A DNA stretch of 64,000 bases, taken from NCBI RefSeq assembly GCF_002264395.1, contig NZ_NFVA01000016.1, positions 1 to 64,000 on the forward strand, in the 5' to 3' direction. Of this stretch, positions 26,820 through 35,220 are shown one piece after another. Under the pieces are notes generated by a model. It saw only the letters and a program-made list of their open reading frames with translations. It was not told the DNA's origin and did no database searches. Positions within the stretch are counted from its first letter, which is position 1. Each line of letters opens with the position of its first letter. This stretch comes from Paenibacillus sp. VTT E-133291. Lineage in GTDB: Bacteria > Bacillota > Bacilli > Paenibacillales > Paenibacillaceae. The position numbers and the translations under genes are program-made.

Positions 26820-28256
26820 GTGAACTTCTGGAGAAGTCTTGTCGGCAAGCTGTGGGTCACGATCATCTGCCTGGTCGCTGTCGTGCTGATTACACTCGGG
26901 TTGTTTCTACTTCCCTATATCGACAGCAACTTTGCTAATTCCGGCGATATCAAACGTTTATTTATGTATACGTGCATGATCGGATTTTCCTTGACGACAT
27001 TCTTCGCATTGTTCTTGTTCACCAAGATCACTCAACCGATGCAACGTGTCATCGAGGCTGCAAACAACATTCGACGTGGTGAATACGGAACAAGGCTGAC
27101 GCTTGTCACAAGCGATGAAATTGGCCAATTGGCAACTTCCTTTAACCATATGGCTGAGGAGTTGGAAGAGAATATTCGCAGTCTGCACCATGAAAAGGGT
27201 CATCTATCCAGTGTATTGCGTAGCATGAGTGATGCTGTAATCACCTTTGATACCCTAGGCCAGATTATTCTGACCAATCCGCATGGTCAATCGCTACTTG
27301 AGAGCTGGAGCGATTTAGAGTGGGAACAAGAGAGCGACATTGAACCTCATACGGAAACGGCTGAGAGTAATGTTCCACCTCCCCTGCGTCCTTTATTTTT
27401 GAGCACGTTGAAGCAAGGCGGCGATGAGCGCTCGAATGTACATGTCCGGCAGGGCGTGTGGTCAGTGCATATGGCACCTTTATACTCTGAAGGAAGCATT
27501 CGTGGGGTGGTTGCTGTTCTGCGTGATGTGACTGAAGAGGTACGGCTCGAGAAAATGCGCCGTGACTTCGTGGCAAATGTTTCTCATGAGATTCGGACTC
27601 CGTTATCGATGATGCAAGGTTATAGTGAGGCTTTACTTGACGGTATGGCTTCTTCACCAGAGGAAAGCAGTGAACTGATTCAGGTCATTCATGATGAATC
27701 ACTCCGTATGGGACGTCTTGTAAAGGATCTGCTCGACCTTGCGCGAATGGAAGCTGGACATACGGATATGTTGAAGGCAGAAGTAGATGTGAACGAACTG
27801 CTGGAACGAGTGTATCGCAAATTTTCCGTACGTGCGAAAGAGCGTGATATTCATCTGCAGCTAAATAAAGACAGCGATGTTCTTGTTCTTAAAGCGGCGG
27901 ATGAAGATAAGCTTGAGCAGGTCTTAACCAATTTGCTCGATAATGCTTTTCGTCATACGCAGGGTGGCAAGAAGATCACAGTTCATACAGGAACTTGTGT
28001 CTTAGAAGGGCGTTGCTATTTTGAAATTAAAATTCAGGATGAAGGCGTCGGCATTCCGCAGGAAGATCTGCCGTATATATTTGATCGTTTCTACAAAGCC
28101 GATAAGGCACGTGTACGGGGAGAATCAGGTGGAACGGGACTTGGGCTTGCGATTGTTAAAAATATTGTTGAGTCGCATCACGGAACCATTTCAGCTTCCA
28201 GTAAGTTGGGCGAAAGTACAACCTTTACCCTAAGACTTCCTGTCGAAAAACAGTAA
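26820..28256 (+). CDS. resE: Sensor histidine kinase ResE
   Basis: A 478-residue membrane kinase paired with ResD. Two membrane helices (about 10-30 and 42-65) lie close together with a small outer loop, followed by HAMP (ITQPMQRVIEAANNIRRGEY), a cytoplasmic PAS domain (~120-225), the H-box VSHEIRTPLSMMQGY, N-box and GGTGLGLAIVKN. The start is GTG directly after the resD stop with a weak binding site, so coupling with resD is likely. A PAS sensor with almost no extracytoplasmic domain differs from the B. subtilis enzyme, which has a larger outer loop. Confidence 0.93.
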   Translation: MNFWRSLVGKLWVTIICLVAVVLITLGLFLLPYIDSNFANSGDIKRLFMYTCMIGFSLTTFFALFLFTKITQPMQRVIEAANNIRRGEYGTRLTLVTSDEIGQLATSFNHMAEELEENIRSLHHEKGHLSSVLRSMSDAVITFDTLGQIILTNPHGQSLLESWSDLEWEQESDIEPHTETAESNVPPPLRPLFLSTLKQGGDERSNVHVRQGVWSVHMAPLYSEGSIRGVVAVLRDVTEEVRLEKMRRDFVANVSHEIRTPLSMMQGYSEALLDGMASSPEESSELIQVIHDESLRMGRLVKDLLDLARMEAGHTDMLKAEVDVNELLERVYRKFSVRAKERDIHLQLNKDSDVLVLKAADEDKLEQVLTNLLDNAFRHTQGGKKITVHTGTCVLEGRCYFEIKIQDEGVGIPQEDLPYIFDRFYKADKARVRGESGGTGLGLAIVKNIVESHHGTISASSKLGESTTFTLRLPVEKQ

Positions 28257-28276
28257 TTCCAAACACAATGTGTGAT

Positions 28277-28305
28277 AGCGCCTCTGACAGCAGAGGTGCT
28301 TTTTG
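28277..28305 (+). terminator. Intrinsic terminator after resE
   Basis: AGCGCCTCTG / CAGAGGTGCT stem with a 4-base loop followed by TTTTG. Confidence 0.85.
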
Positions 28306-28374
28306 TTGAAACAAACACATTAATCTTGTTCATCGTGGAACATATCTCATTGTTTATGCTTGGGAGGCCAGCAA

Positions 28375-29868
28375 ATGATTTTATCTTTAGACCAAGGGAC
28401 TACTAGTTCACGAGCCATAGTGTTCGATAAGGACGCTAGAATCGTCTCACAAGGGCAATACGAGGTTAAACAATCTTTCCCACACCCTGGCTGGGTGGAA
28501 CATGACCCAGAGCAAATTTGGGCGTCACAGCTTGCAGCTGCAAGAGATGCGATTACTCGGGGCGGGATAACACCTCAGGAAATATCTTCTATTGGAATTA
28601 CAAATCAGAGGGAAACGGCCCTAATCTGGGATAGAGCAACGGGTAAGCCGATTTATCCTGCGATTGTGTGGCAGGACAGACGTACTGCAGAGCTGTGTGA
28701 AGAGATCAAGAATAGGGGATTAGAGGGACTCATTGCTAGCAAGACTGGACTCGTTGTGGATGCTTATTTTTCTGCAACTAAATTCTCCTGGATTCTTGAT
28801 CATGTGGACGGCGCACGAGAGCGGGGGAATAATGGCGAGCTACTAGCTGGGACCGTAGACAGCTGGCTTATCTGGAAGCTTACTGGTGGAGCTGTACATG
28901 CTACTGATGTAACTAATGCTTCGCGTACAATGCTATATAATCTACATAAGCGCTGCTGGGACGAAGAGCTGATGGAAGAGCTTGGTGTACCCCGCTCCAT
29001 CCTGCCGGAAGTGAGAATGTCCGGTAGTGAATTTGGAGCAGCAGATGCGCAGTGGTTCGGGGCAGAAATACCTATTCACTCTGTATTGGGAGATCAGCAG
29101 GCTGCTTTGTTTGGACATACTTGTCTTGAACCCGGAAGTGCCAAAAACACATATGGAACTGGATGCTTTATTCTAATGAATACAGGTACAGAAGCTGTAG
29201 TCTCCAGTCATGGATTGTTGACCACTGTAGCTTGGGGAATGGGGGATGAACTCTACTATGCACTCGAGGGCAGTGTGTTTGTAGCCGGAGCGGCTGTACA
29301 ATGGCTTCAGGAGGGGCTAGGCCTCATAGCGGAGCCAGCAGGCTCAGAAGACAAAGCGCGGGAAGTGGAGGACAGCGAAGGGGTTGTGGTCGTTCCTGCT
29401 TTTACTGGACTAGGTGCACCTTATTGGGATATGTACGCACGTGGAGCAGTCTTCGGTCTGACAAGAGGGACGACCTCGGCACATTTGGTACGAGCAACGT
29501 TAGAGTCGCTAGCATTTCAGTCTAGAGATGTAATTGGGGCGATGGAAAAAGACGCAGGCATGCCATTGACCGGACTTCGTGTAGATGGGGGAGCTGTTCG
29601 TAATGATTTGCTGATGCAGTTCCAGTCTGATATCCTCGGGAGTGAAGTGACTCGAACTACATATGCGGAGACGACTGCGCTGGGGGCAGCACTTCTGGCT
29701 GGATTAACCTCAGGAGTCTGGACAAGAGAACAACTAGAAAGCTTTAACAAAGCTGAGAGGGTTTTTTCACCTGAAATGGGTATAGATGAGCGTGAACGAC
29801 GTTACAACGCCTGGAAAGACGCTGTAGCGCGTACCATGGGTTGGGAAAAACATGAAAGATATCAGTAA
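28375..29868 (+). CDS. glpK: Glycerol kinase
   Basis: Phosphorylates glycerol to sn-glycerol 3-phosphate in the cytosol. The 497-residue FGGY kinase starts LSLDQGTTSSRAIVFD and has GDQQAALFG, NTYGTGCF and the FGGY signature region GLRVDGGAVRNDLLMQ. ATG 28375 follows GGGAGG by 7 bases. The segment before GDQQ reads DAQWFGAEIPI; Gram-positive GlpK enzymes phosphorylated by HPr have His in place of the Gln (position 226). No glpF, glpD or glpP gene is adjacent; it stands alone between resE and a tiny ORF. Confidence 0.96.
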   Translation: MILSLDQGTTSSRAIVFDKDARIVSQGQYEVKQSFPHPGWVEHDPEQIWASQLAAARDAITRGGITPQEISSIGITNQRETALIWDRATGKPIYPAIVWQDRRTAELCEEIKNRGLEGLIASKTGLVVDAYFSATKFSWILDHVDGARERGNNGELLAGTVDSWLIWKLTGGAVHATDVTNASRTMLYNLHKRCWDEELMEELGVPRSILPEVRMSGSEFGAADAQWFGAEIPIHSVLGDQQAALFGHTCLEPGSAKNTYGTGCFILMNTGTEAVVSSHGLLTTVAWGMGDELYYALEGSVFVAGAAVQWLQEGLGLIAEPAGSEDKAREVEDSEGVVVVPAFTGLGAPYWDMYARGAVFGLTRGTTSAHLVRATLESLAFQSRDVIGAMEKDAGMPLTGLRVDGGAVRNDLLMQFQSDILGSEVTRTTYAETTALGAALLAGLTSGVWTREQLESFNKAERVFSPEMGIDERERRYNAWKDAVARTMGWEKHERYQ

Positions 29869-29882
29869 TCAGGGAGATGTAT

Positions 29883-30032
29883 ATGTCCATGGTTAACGGA
29901 ACAGAATCTGATCTACCGAGTGGACTTTCAAAGCCTGTACTTCGGGCACTCCATGGGATGGGACCAAAAGGGCTTGATGAAATACGGCGTGCGCTAACTG
30001 AAAAGGGGTTATCCTTTGCTGGCGAGTCCTAA
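29883..30032 (+). CDS. Miniature helix-hairpin-helix / alpha-CTD-like ORF, 49 codons
   Basis: A short protein starting at ATG 29883, 6 bases after GGGAG and 14 bp past glpK. Its first part (LPSGLSKPVLRAL) and last part (HGMGPKGLDEIRRALTEKGLSF) match the beginning and end of small HhH proteins related to the RNA polymerase alpha C-terminal domain. The ~25 residues that usually separate these (the first HhH helix pair) are missing, as if removed by an in-frame deletion. It could be a functional minimal form or a decaying gene. A strong terminator follows, shared with glpK. Confidence 0.55.
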   Translation: MSMVNGTESDLPSGLSKPVLRALHGMGPKGLDEIRRALTEKGLSFAGES

Positions 30033-30047
30033 AGACCAGATCAACAT

Positions 30048-30090
30048 AAAAAGCGGCAAGCTAAGGTTAATCCTTGGCCTGCCGCTTTTT
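30048..30090 (+). terminator. Intrinsic terminator after the glpK unit
   Basis: AAAAAGCGGCAAG...CTAAGG / CCTTGG...CCTGCCGCTTTTT, a long near-perfect hairpin with A and T runs on the flanks, so it may work from both sides. Confidence 0.9.
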
Positions 30091-30254
30091 ATGTTGTAAC
30101 GCTTGATATTCAATAACAAATGTTACATTTTTCCATCCAGCGCCCACTGTCCAGGACAGAACTTTATCTCCACGTTCGATCTTTCCTATAGTAATCTATC
30201 TTCTTAAATCACAATAATAAAGACGAAATGTGTATATTTATGTCGAATTATTAT

Positions 30255-30623
30255 TTATTGGATCTCTTCTATGGTTTCAAGAAGAATATTAAAGGCTGTG
30301 ATGATTCTAGGTGCCCCTATAGCGGGTACTAAGTGTAGTAGAATGCCTTTGAGCTGTTCTACAGTAACTCCTACACGAAGAGCCATAACATAATGAACTC
30401 CTAATTGATCGAACTGGCCCATTGCAATTAGAGCAGAAATAACAGAGACTTCCTTCCAGTCAGCTTCAATGGTATTGCGTTGAAAAATATCTCCATACGC
30501 ATTACCCATGATGAATTCTGCCAAGTCAGGGAAATGTTCCTTAATCGGAGCTAGTGCTTTAGCGCCATAGTCTCCTGAGAGATTCGTGAAGTGGTTCAGA
30601 CCACTGTTAACATTATCTTTCAT
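30255..30623 (-). CDS. Carboxymuconolactone decarboxylase-family protein
   Basis: A 122-residue all-helical protein with the CMD family pattern KEVSVISALIAMGQFDQLGVHYVMALRVGVTVEQLKGILLHLVPAIGAPR. It has no CxxC peroxidase pair, so it is not AhpD-like; it is closest in style to the 4-carboxymuconolactone decarboxylase branch. Second gene of a two-gene unit; its Shine-Dalgarno TAGGAGG contains the TAG stop of the ThDP enzyme gene. Substrate unknown. Other protocatechuate-pathway genes are absent from the window. Confidence 0.8.
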   Translation of the reverse strand: MKDNVNSGLNHFTNLSGDYGAKALAPIKEHFPDLAEFIMGNAYGDIFQRNTIEADWKEVSVISALIAMGQFDQLGVHYVMALRVGVTVEQLKGILLHLVPAIGAPRIITAFNILLETIEEIQ

Positions 30624-30633
30624 AGTGAGCCTC

Positions 30634-32265
30634 CTAATTTAGGTTCAAAGTACGGTGTGCAGTCGGAGGGACTTCATCACGGTCTGTTAATAATTCAATA
30701 ACTGCAACACGGTTAAGAGCAACGGCGTCCTTAATTGCAGTCGAGAATTGTTCCGCAGTCTCACACTTATAGCCTGTCGCTCCTAGAGACTCGGCAAATT
30801 TCACAACGTCCATTGGGACTTCGTATATCGTTCCATCAATACGGCCAGTAGTTTTTTCCATCCCTTTAAGCGCCATATCGAGTTGCTTATTATTTACTAC
30901 GATAAAGATGACAGGGATATCTTTGCAGACGGCGGTGTTTATTTCTGTACCTAGCATCATAAAACAGCCATCACCTGTAATACAGAAGACAGTTTCTTCA
31001 GGAGCTGCAACCTTTGCACCAATAGCCATACCGATAGAATTACCCATGCAAGCAAAATAAGCATCAAATACAAAACTGCCTGGTTTCTTAACCTTGTACC
31101 ATTTAGCAGCATTGAATCCATGACTGCCGTCATCAACAAATACTGTATTATTGTCAGGAATCAGATCACTCATCGTGCTCATAATAGACGCAAGGGAAAG
31201 ATTCTTCAGACTGGGAAGCTCTTCTGAATAATCTACATAAGGGATAGCTTCACGTTTAGTAATATGATTAGGATCAATATGATTTAGGTAGCACACTAGG
31301 TTATCACGTAGATCACCAGTGACTGGTATCGTTTTGGAGAACAAGATTTTTCCAACAAAGGTCGGATCAATATCAAATTGAATTAATGTTGTCGGGTGAT
31401 TCTCCCGTTTTAGGTTACAGACGGTCATATCACTTAATCGTGATCCTAGAACTATAAATAGATCACTTTTATTCAACAGGTCATCCCCGTGGGTGCAACC
31501 TCCAACACCAATAGGACCATGATAGAGTGGGTGATCCCAAACCATAGCCCCTTTACCACCAGGTGATGTTACTACTGGTATATTAAAAGTTTCAGCGAGC
31601 TGAATAAGCTGGCTATGCGCCCCAGATCGATTGACCCCTTTACCCGCAATAATCAAAGGATTCTTTGAGGCATTGATAGCATCAACTACTCTGTCGATAT
31701 TCGCTAGACTTACTAGAGATTCGCGTTCGGGAATTACAATATTGCACTCTTCCAATCCTTCTGTCTGTACATCAAACGGCACACAAAGATGAACAGGCCC
31801 ACGTTGGTTAAGAGCAATTGAAATCGCATGATTAAAAATAGTACTAAAGTGATCACCGCGTTCAATAAGTTTACTGAACAAGGTGGCAGGTCTGAACATC
31901 TCCGCTAAATCAGCTAAGTAAGAGGAAGAGTCCTGACATTGGGGGATTCCAAGCTCTTTAATAGATTGGTGGCCCGTAATAAACAGCACTGGCAAGTTGT
32001 TGGCTTTCGCATGTGCTGCTGCTGTAAGCAGGTTAGTTCCGCCTGGACCAGAAGTACCAAATGCTACGCCTAGATTACCAGTTTTCAGCGCGTATCCAGC
32101 TGCTGCGAATCCGGAGCTGGATTCATGTCTCCCTGGAATAAATTCAATACCATAGTCTACCATCTTAAGAACTACGGGACAAATCGATTTACCAATGATC
32201 CCAAAAGAATGGGTCACTCCGAGGTTACGTAGTGCTTCCGCCATATAATCTGCGACTGTCTTCAA
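30634..32265 (-). CDS. Thiamine diphosphate enzyme of the acetolactate synthase family
   Basis: A 543-residue ThDP enzyme. The PYR domain is N-terminal with the catalytic Glu in GRHESSSGFAAAGYA and FGTSGPGGTNLLTA. A central domain follows (about 190-330) and then the PP domain with the metal/ThDP motif GDGCFMMLGTEINTAVC...NN. The acetohydroxyacid synthase shape is clear, but the segment after NN (KQLDMALKGMEK) differs from IlvB, so the substrate is open. The annotated start is TTG 32265, 6 bases after GAGGTG; GTG 32274 would lie inside that binding site. Preceded by a c-di-GMP-I riboswitch and followed by a CMD-family gene. Confidence 0.82.
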   Translation of the reverse strand: MKTVADYMAEALRNLGVTHSFGIIGKSICPVVLKMVDYGIEFIPGRHESSSGFAAAGYALKTGNLGVAFGTSGPGGTNLLTAAAHAKANNLPVLFITGHQSIKELGIPQCQDSSSYLADLAEMFRPATLFSKLIERGDHFSTIFNHAISIALNQRGPVHLCVPFDVQTEGLEECNIVIPERESLVSLANIDRVVDAINASKNPLIIAGKGVNRSGAHSQLIQLAETFNIPVVTSPGGKGAMVWDHPLYHGPIGVGGCTHGDDLLNKSDLFIVLGSRLSDMTVCNLKRENHPTTLIQFDIDPTFVGKILFSKTIPVTGDLRDNLVCYLNHIDPNHITKREAIPYVDYSEELPSLKNLSLASIMSTMSDLIPDNNTVFVDDGSHGFNAAKWYKVKKPGSFVFDAYFACMGNSIGMAIGAKVAAPEETVFCITGDGCFMMLGTEINTAVCKDIPVIFIVVNNKQLDMALKGMEKTTGRIDGTIYEVPMDVVKFAESLGATGYKCETAEQFSTAIKDAVALNRVAVIELLTDRDEVPPTAHRTLNLN

Positions 32266-32341
32266 AAGATACACCTCACAAGTTGATTAATATTTATTAT
32301 GTTATTGATCTTTCGAAGTGATCTGATTGATCAATAAACTC

Positions 32342-32380
32342 AAAAATAGAAAACCTGTGCTCCGAAAAAGGGCACAGGTT
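32342..32380 (-). terminator. Expression-platform terminator of the c-di-GMP riboswitch
   Basis: On the minus strand AACCTGTGC and GCACAGGTT form a 9-bp stem followed by TTCTATTTTT. It lies between the aptamer and the ThDP enzyme gene, about 70 bp before its start, and is the likely switch point. Confidence 0.85.
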
Positions 32381-32431
32381 GGTGGCGTAAATCGCCGTAA
32401 AGACTGAACAATAGTTCAGCCGTCCCGGGTC

Positions 32432-32522
32432 CTTAGCAACCTGGCAATCATGGCCTCAGAGTAAAAATGAGGCTGTAGATCCATGGTTTTGCGTCATCCT
32501 CTTTCGAAGATTTTGCCTATAT
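32432..32522 (-). ncRNA. c-di-GMP-I riboswitch (GEMM-I)
   Basis: On the minus strand the leader shows the GEMM-I signature in order: AGGCAAAATC, a GAAA tetraloop stem, GATGACGCAAAACC, ATGGATCTA, a second stem (GCCTC/GAGGC) and ATTGCCAGGTTGC. The paired P1b arms, the GACGCAAA core and the tetraloop-receptor arrangement all fit the class. Further on are two small hairpins (32404-32419 and 32383-32395) and the terminator at 32342-32380. It should control the ThDP enzyme and CMD genes by transcription attenuation; the ON or OFF direction cannot be told by eye. Confidence 0.85.
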
Positions 32523-32556
32523 TAATTTAAAATTTATAAGAAGAATTTTCCTTTAC

Positions 32557-32586
32557 AATATATTCCTTGGGATCATCCTTTGTCAA
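32557..32586 (-). promoter_or_regulatory. Promoter of the riboswitch-controlled operon
   Basis: On the minus strand a consensus TTGACA (32581-32586) and TATATT (32557-32562) are 18 bp apart, placing the transcript start about 30 bases before the aptamer. Confidence 0.7.
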
Positions 32587-32652
32587 TATATTATCGCAAA
32601 TTAACTCGAATTTTGACGAAAGTCTTGTCAAACCTATGAAATAATAGAAAAT

Positions 32653-32688
32653 AAACCGTCCCCTAAGACAAACTTAGAGGACGGTTTA
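32653..32688 (-). terminator. Intrinsic terminator after the chemoreceptor gene
   Basis: AAACCGTCC..CTAAG / CTTAG..GGACGGTTT hairpin with ATTTT on its minus-strand 3' side, 30 bp past the chemoreceptor stop. It isolates the chemoreceptor gene from the riboswitch operon. Confidence 0.8.
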
Positions 32689-32717
32689 TGGCTTGGTTTA
32701 TTCGTTATGCAAGTTGT

Positions 32718-33968
32718 TTAAAACTTGAAGATATGGATCGTTTTCTGTAGATTAAATACGGCTTGTGTCATTTTCTCAGTTTCTTCTGCGACGGACTGCA
32801 GGGCATTAATTTGTTCATTCATTGCAGCCGATACTTCTTCGGTGCCAGCAGCAGTTTCCTGAGTGATTGCAGATATATTTTCTATTGCACCTGAGATTTT
32901 CAAGGCACTTTCCAGCATAAGATCACTTTCAGAAGAGAAGGAAGAGATCTGCTCGGTAATATACTGCACACTTTGTACAATTTGAGCAAAGATATGAGCA
33001 GATTGAGTGATCATCTCATTCTGTACCTGTACGACTTCTTCGTTGATAGCGATATTGTCAATCGCTTGTTTAATATCAGTTTCAATGCTCCGAACTAAAC
33101 CAAAGACTTCCTTTGTTGAAGCCGTTGATTCTTCGGCAAGCTTACGGACCTCCTGTGCGACTACTGCAAATCCTCGACCATGTTCTCCGGCACGTGCTGC
33201 TTCGATGGAGGCATTCAGCGATAACAGGTTAGTCTGTTCAGCGATCTCAGTGATGGTCTTTGTGATCATCGTTATTCCGCGAGCATTATGAGACAAGGCC
33301 TCGATAGTATCCGCTACTTTTTGAGTAGCCTGGATGTTTTTGCGCATGCCTTCAGCTTGAGTATCTACGGATTGGCGCCCTTGTTCAACTAGTTCTAATG
33401 TATGTATTGAACGTCTGTTCATTTCTTTCGTTGAGTTCGTATAATTGGAGACTTTATTCTCAATATCTTTAATAGATTCTGTCATTTCAGCGATATCCGT
33501 AGATATTTCATTTGCCCCAAGAGCTAGCTCATTTGACGAAGAGGCTACCTGTGCCATGACAATTTTCAAGTTCTGATTCTTATCTTCGATTCCACGGCTT
33601 GCATCCATAACCTGGCGCGTGATCTGCGATGCTTCTGTCAAAATCTTCTTGAGCTTGTCAATCATAGTATTAAAGGAACGACTTACGTCCCCCATAGACC
33701 CGTTCTCGTCAGCTCTACTAGTAAAATCCCCTTTAGAAATACTATGAGATACATTCGCGATGTCATCAAAAGAAGATGTAAGCGTTCTCTCGATAAAGCG
33801 GGCCACGGGTAAAGTTAAAGCAGCAAGAACAACGATTAGAACAATACCCAAAATAATGTTGCCTAAGATCATAAAAGTAACTAAAACAGGAATGGCAAAT
33901 AGTGCGGCAATGAGATAACATCCGGCAACAATTCTTTGTTTTAACGGAAGTTTATGCATCCAGTTCAT
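32718..33968 (-). CDS. Methyl-accepting chemotaxis protein without an external sensor domain
   Basis: A 416-residue receptor. Two hydrophobic segments (about 12-32 and 33-55) follow each other with almost no extracytoplasmic loop, then HAMP ([25 protein letters not shown]), methylation helices and the signalling tip with [38 protein letters not shown]. Sensing must be within the membrane, cytoplasmic or via partners. On the minus strand AAGGAGG lies 11 bases before the ATG. Single-gene unit between a WYL regulator and the riboswitch operon. Confidence 0.93.
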   Translation of the reverse strand: MNWMHKLPLKQRIVAGCYLIAALFAIPVLVTFMILGNIILGIVLIVVLAALTLPVARFIERTLTSSFDDIANVSHSISKGDFTSRADENGSMGDVSRSFNTMIDKLKKILTEASQITRQVMDASRGIEDKNQNLKIVMAQVASSSNELALGANEISTDIAEMTESIKDIENKVSNYTNSTKEMNRRSIHTLELVEQGRQSVDTQAEGMRKNIQATQKVADTIEALSHNARGITMITKTITEIAEQTNLLSLNASIEAARAGEHGRGFAVVAQEVRKLAEESTASTKEVFGLVRSIETDIKQAIDNIAINEEVVQVQNEMITQSAHIFAQIVQSVQYITEQISSFSSESDLMLESALKISGAIENISAITQETAAGTEEVSAAMNEQINALQSVAEETEKMTQAVFNLQKTIHIFKF

Positions 33969-34090
33969 TGGTATAATGTCCTCCTTATTAATATTATGTA
34001 TTGGTGTTATTATATGGGATTTAAAGGTGATTGGTCTATAGTAAGAACTGACATAAATCTTCTTTTAGGAGCAGTTCTTTAGATTTCGTG

Positions 34091-35047
34091 TCAAAAATCC
34101 TCATAAATAGCGGAAATTTTTGTGATAGCAGACTTTACCATCTCTAAAAGTTCTTGTGGTGAAAGTACAATAACTGAGGGACTAAAAGAAAGGATTATCC
34201 GGCAGGCAGACTCGATCGTATTAAATTCGGCATCTACGTTCACCCACTCTGCATTGCTGGTTGGCTCTATCAATTGGACAGAGACGAATCTTTCTCGCTG
34301 TAATTCTTTTAAGACAGATGTTCTAACCCTTAGCTTTACTTGATACTTTGGCAGTGCTGCTTTAAAGGCCATGGTGGACTCTTCCCAGTACTGTTTTAAA
34401 TCAAAGTCATCAGGTCTTTTAAACCCCTCATGAGTCTCCTCAACGTTAACTAATCTGGACACACGAAAGGTTCTTAGTTCATCCTCGCTTTTGGCTACGA
34501 CATACCATACACCGCGTTTTGCAACCAACCCAAGAGGATCAATGAAACGGACTGTAGTCTCATTACTCCGGAGATAAGTGATTTTAACTTTACGGTCCTC
34601 CCAAAGTGCTCCCTGCAGTACAGAAAGGAACGGATAAGTCTCATCTGAAGGATGCCAACTAGCACCATCAATATGAATACGCTCGCTTAGGTGATGTGCT
34701 GGGTTACTAGTTCGGTGTGAGGATGCAGCTTCTAGTTTGAGAATAGCGGAAGAGAAATCGTCTTGTATCCCCAGATCCTTCAATATAGATGCGTCAGTGG
34801 ACAGAAGCAGTGAACCAATCTCTTGTGGCTTCATTCCCGTTAGGGAGGTTCGGTACCCTTCAGTAAGCATCCAGCCTCCTTCACGGCCACGTTCAGCTAA
34901 AATGGGTATCCCTGAAGCACTTAATGCTTCCATATCACGAAACACAGTTCGTTCTGATATCTCGAGTATTTGGGCCAGTTCTCTAGAAGTCATTTTTCCG
35001 CGATTTTGTAACAGAAGCAATATAGATAACAAACGGTCGGCTCTCAT
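34091..35047 (-). CDS. YafY/WYL-domain HTH transcriptional regulator
   Basis: A 318-residue regulator with an N-terminal winged helix (RLLSILLLLQNRGKMTSRELAQILEISERTVFRDMEAL) and a WYL domain (~140-215; ITYLRSNETTVRFIDPLGLVAKRGVWYVVA). WYL domains often bind small ligands or nucleic acid. It is divergent from the SDR gene with 173 bp between starts, the usual layout for a local regulator and its target. GAGGAGG lies upstream of the ATG. Confidence 0.9.
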   Translation of the reverse strand: MRADRLLSILLLLQNRGKMTSRELAQILEISERTVFRDMEALSASGIPILAERGREGGWMLTEGYRTSLTGMKPQEIGSLLLSTDASILKDLGIQDDFSSAILKLEAASSHRTSNPAHHLSERIHIDGASWHPSDETYPFLSVLQGALWEDRKVKITYLRSNETTVRFIDPLGLVAKRGVWYVVAKSEDELRTFRVSRLVNVEETHEGFKRPDDFDLKQYWEESTMAFKAALPKYQVKLRVRTSVLKELQRERFVSVQLIEPTSNAEWVNVDAEFNTIESACRIILSFSPSVIVLSPQELLEMVKSAITKISAIYEDF

Positions 35048-35117
35048 TAGGCTATTGTGCCTCCTCGAATTAATTATTGGACGATCACCATTAATCTTTT
35101 CTAAATCATGATTATAT

Positions 35118-35144
35118 TATATATGTCAGTTGATGTCATATATA
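35118..35144. promoter_or_regulatory. Candidate operator palindrome in the regulator/SDR divergent region
   Basis: An exact 8-bp inverted repeat TATATATG (35118-35125) / CATATATA (35137-35144) with an 11-bp spacer, in which TTGATG could be a -35 of the SDR gene. It is placed where an autoregulating WYL protein would bind. Confidence 0.45.
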
Positions 35145-35220
35145 CGGGCTATACTTATAAAACGTAAGGAATGATCACAGAATATTGAAATCCGAATTTA
35201 TGTGGAAAGGGTTGAGGGCT

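Noticed and set aside
34043..34079. AAGAACTG/CAGTTCTT inverted repeat after the WYL regulator as a terminator
   Set aside because: No T run follows on the minus strand, so it is only noted as a hairpin.
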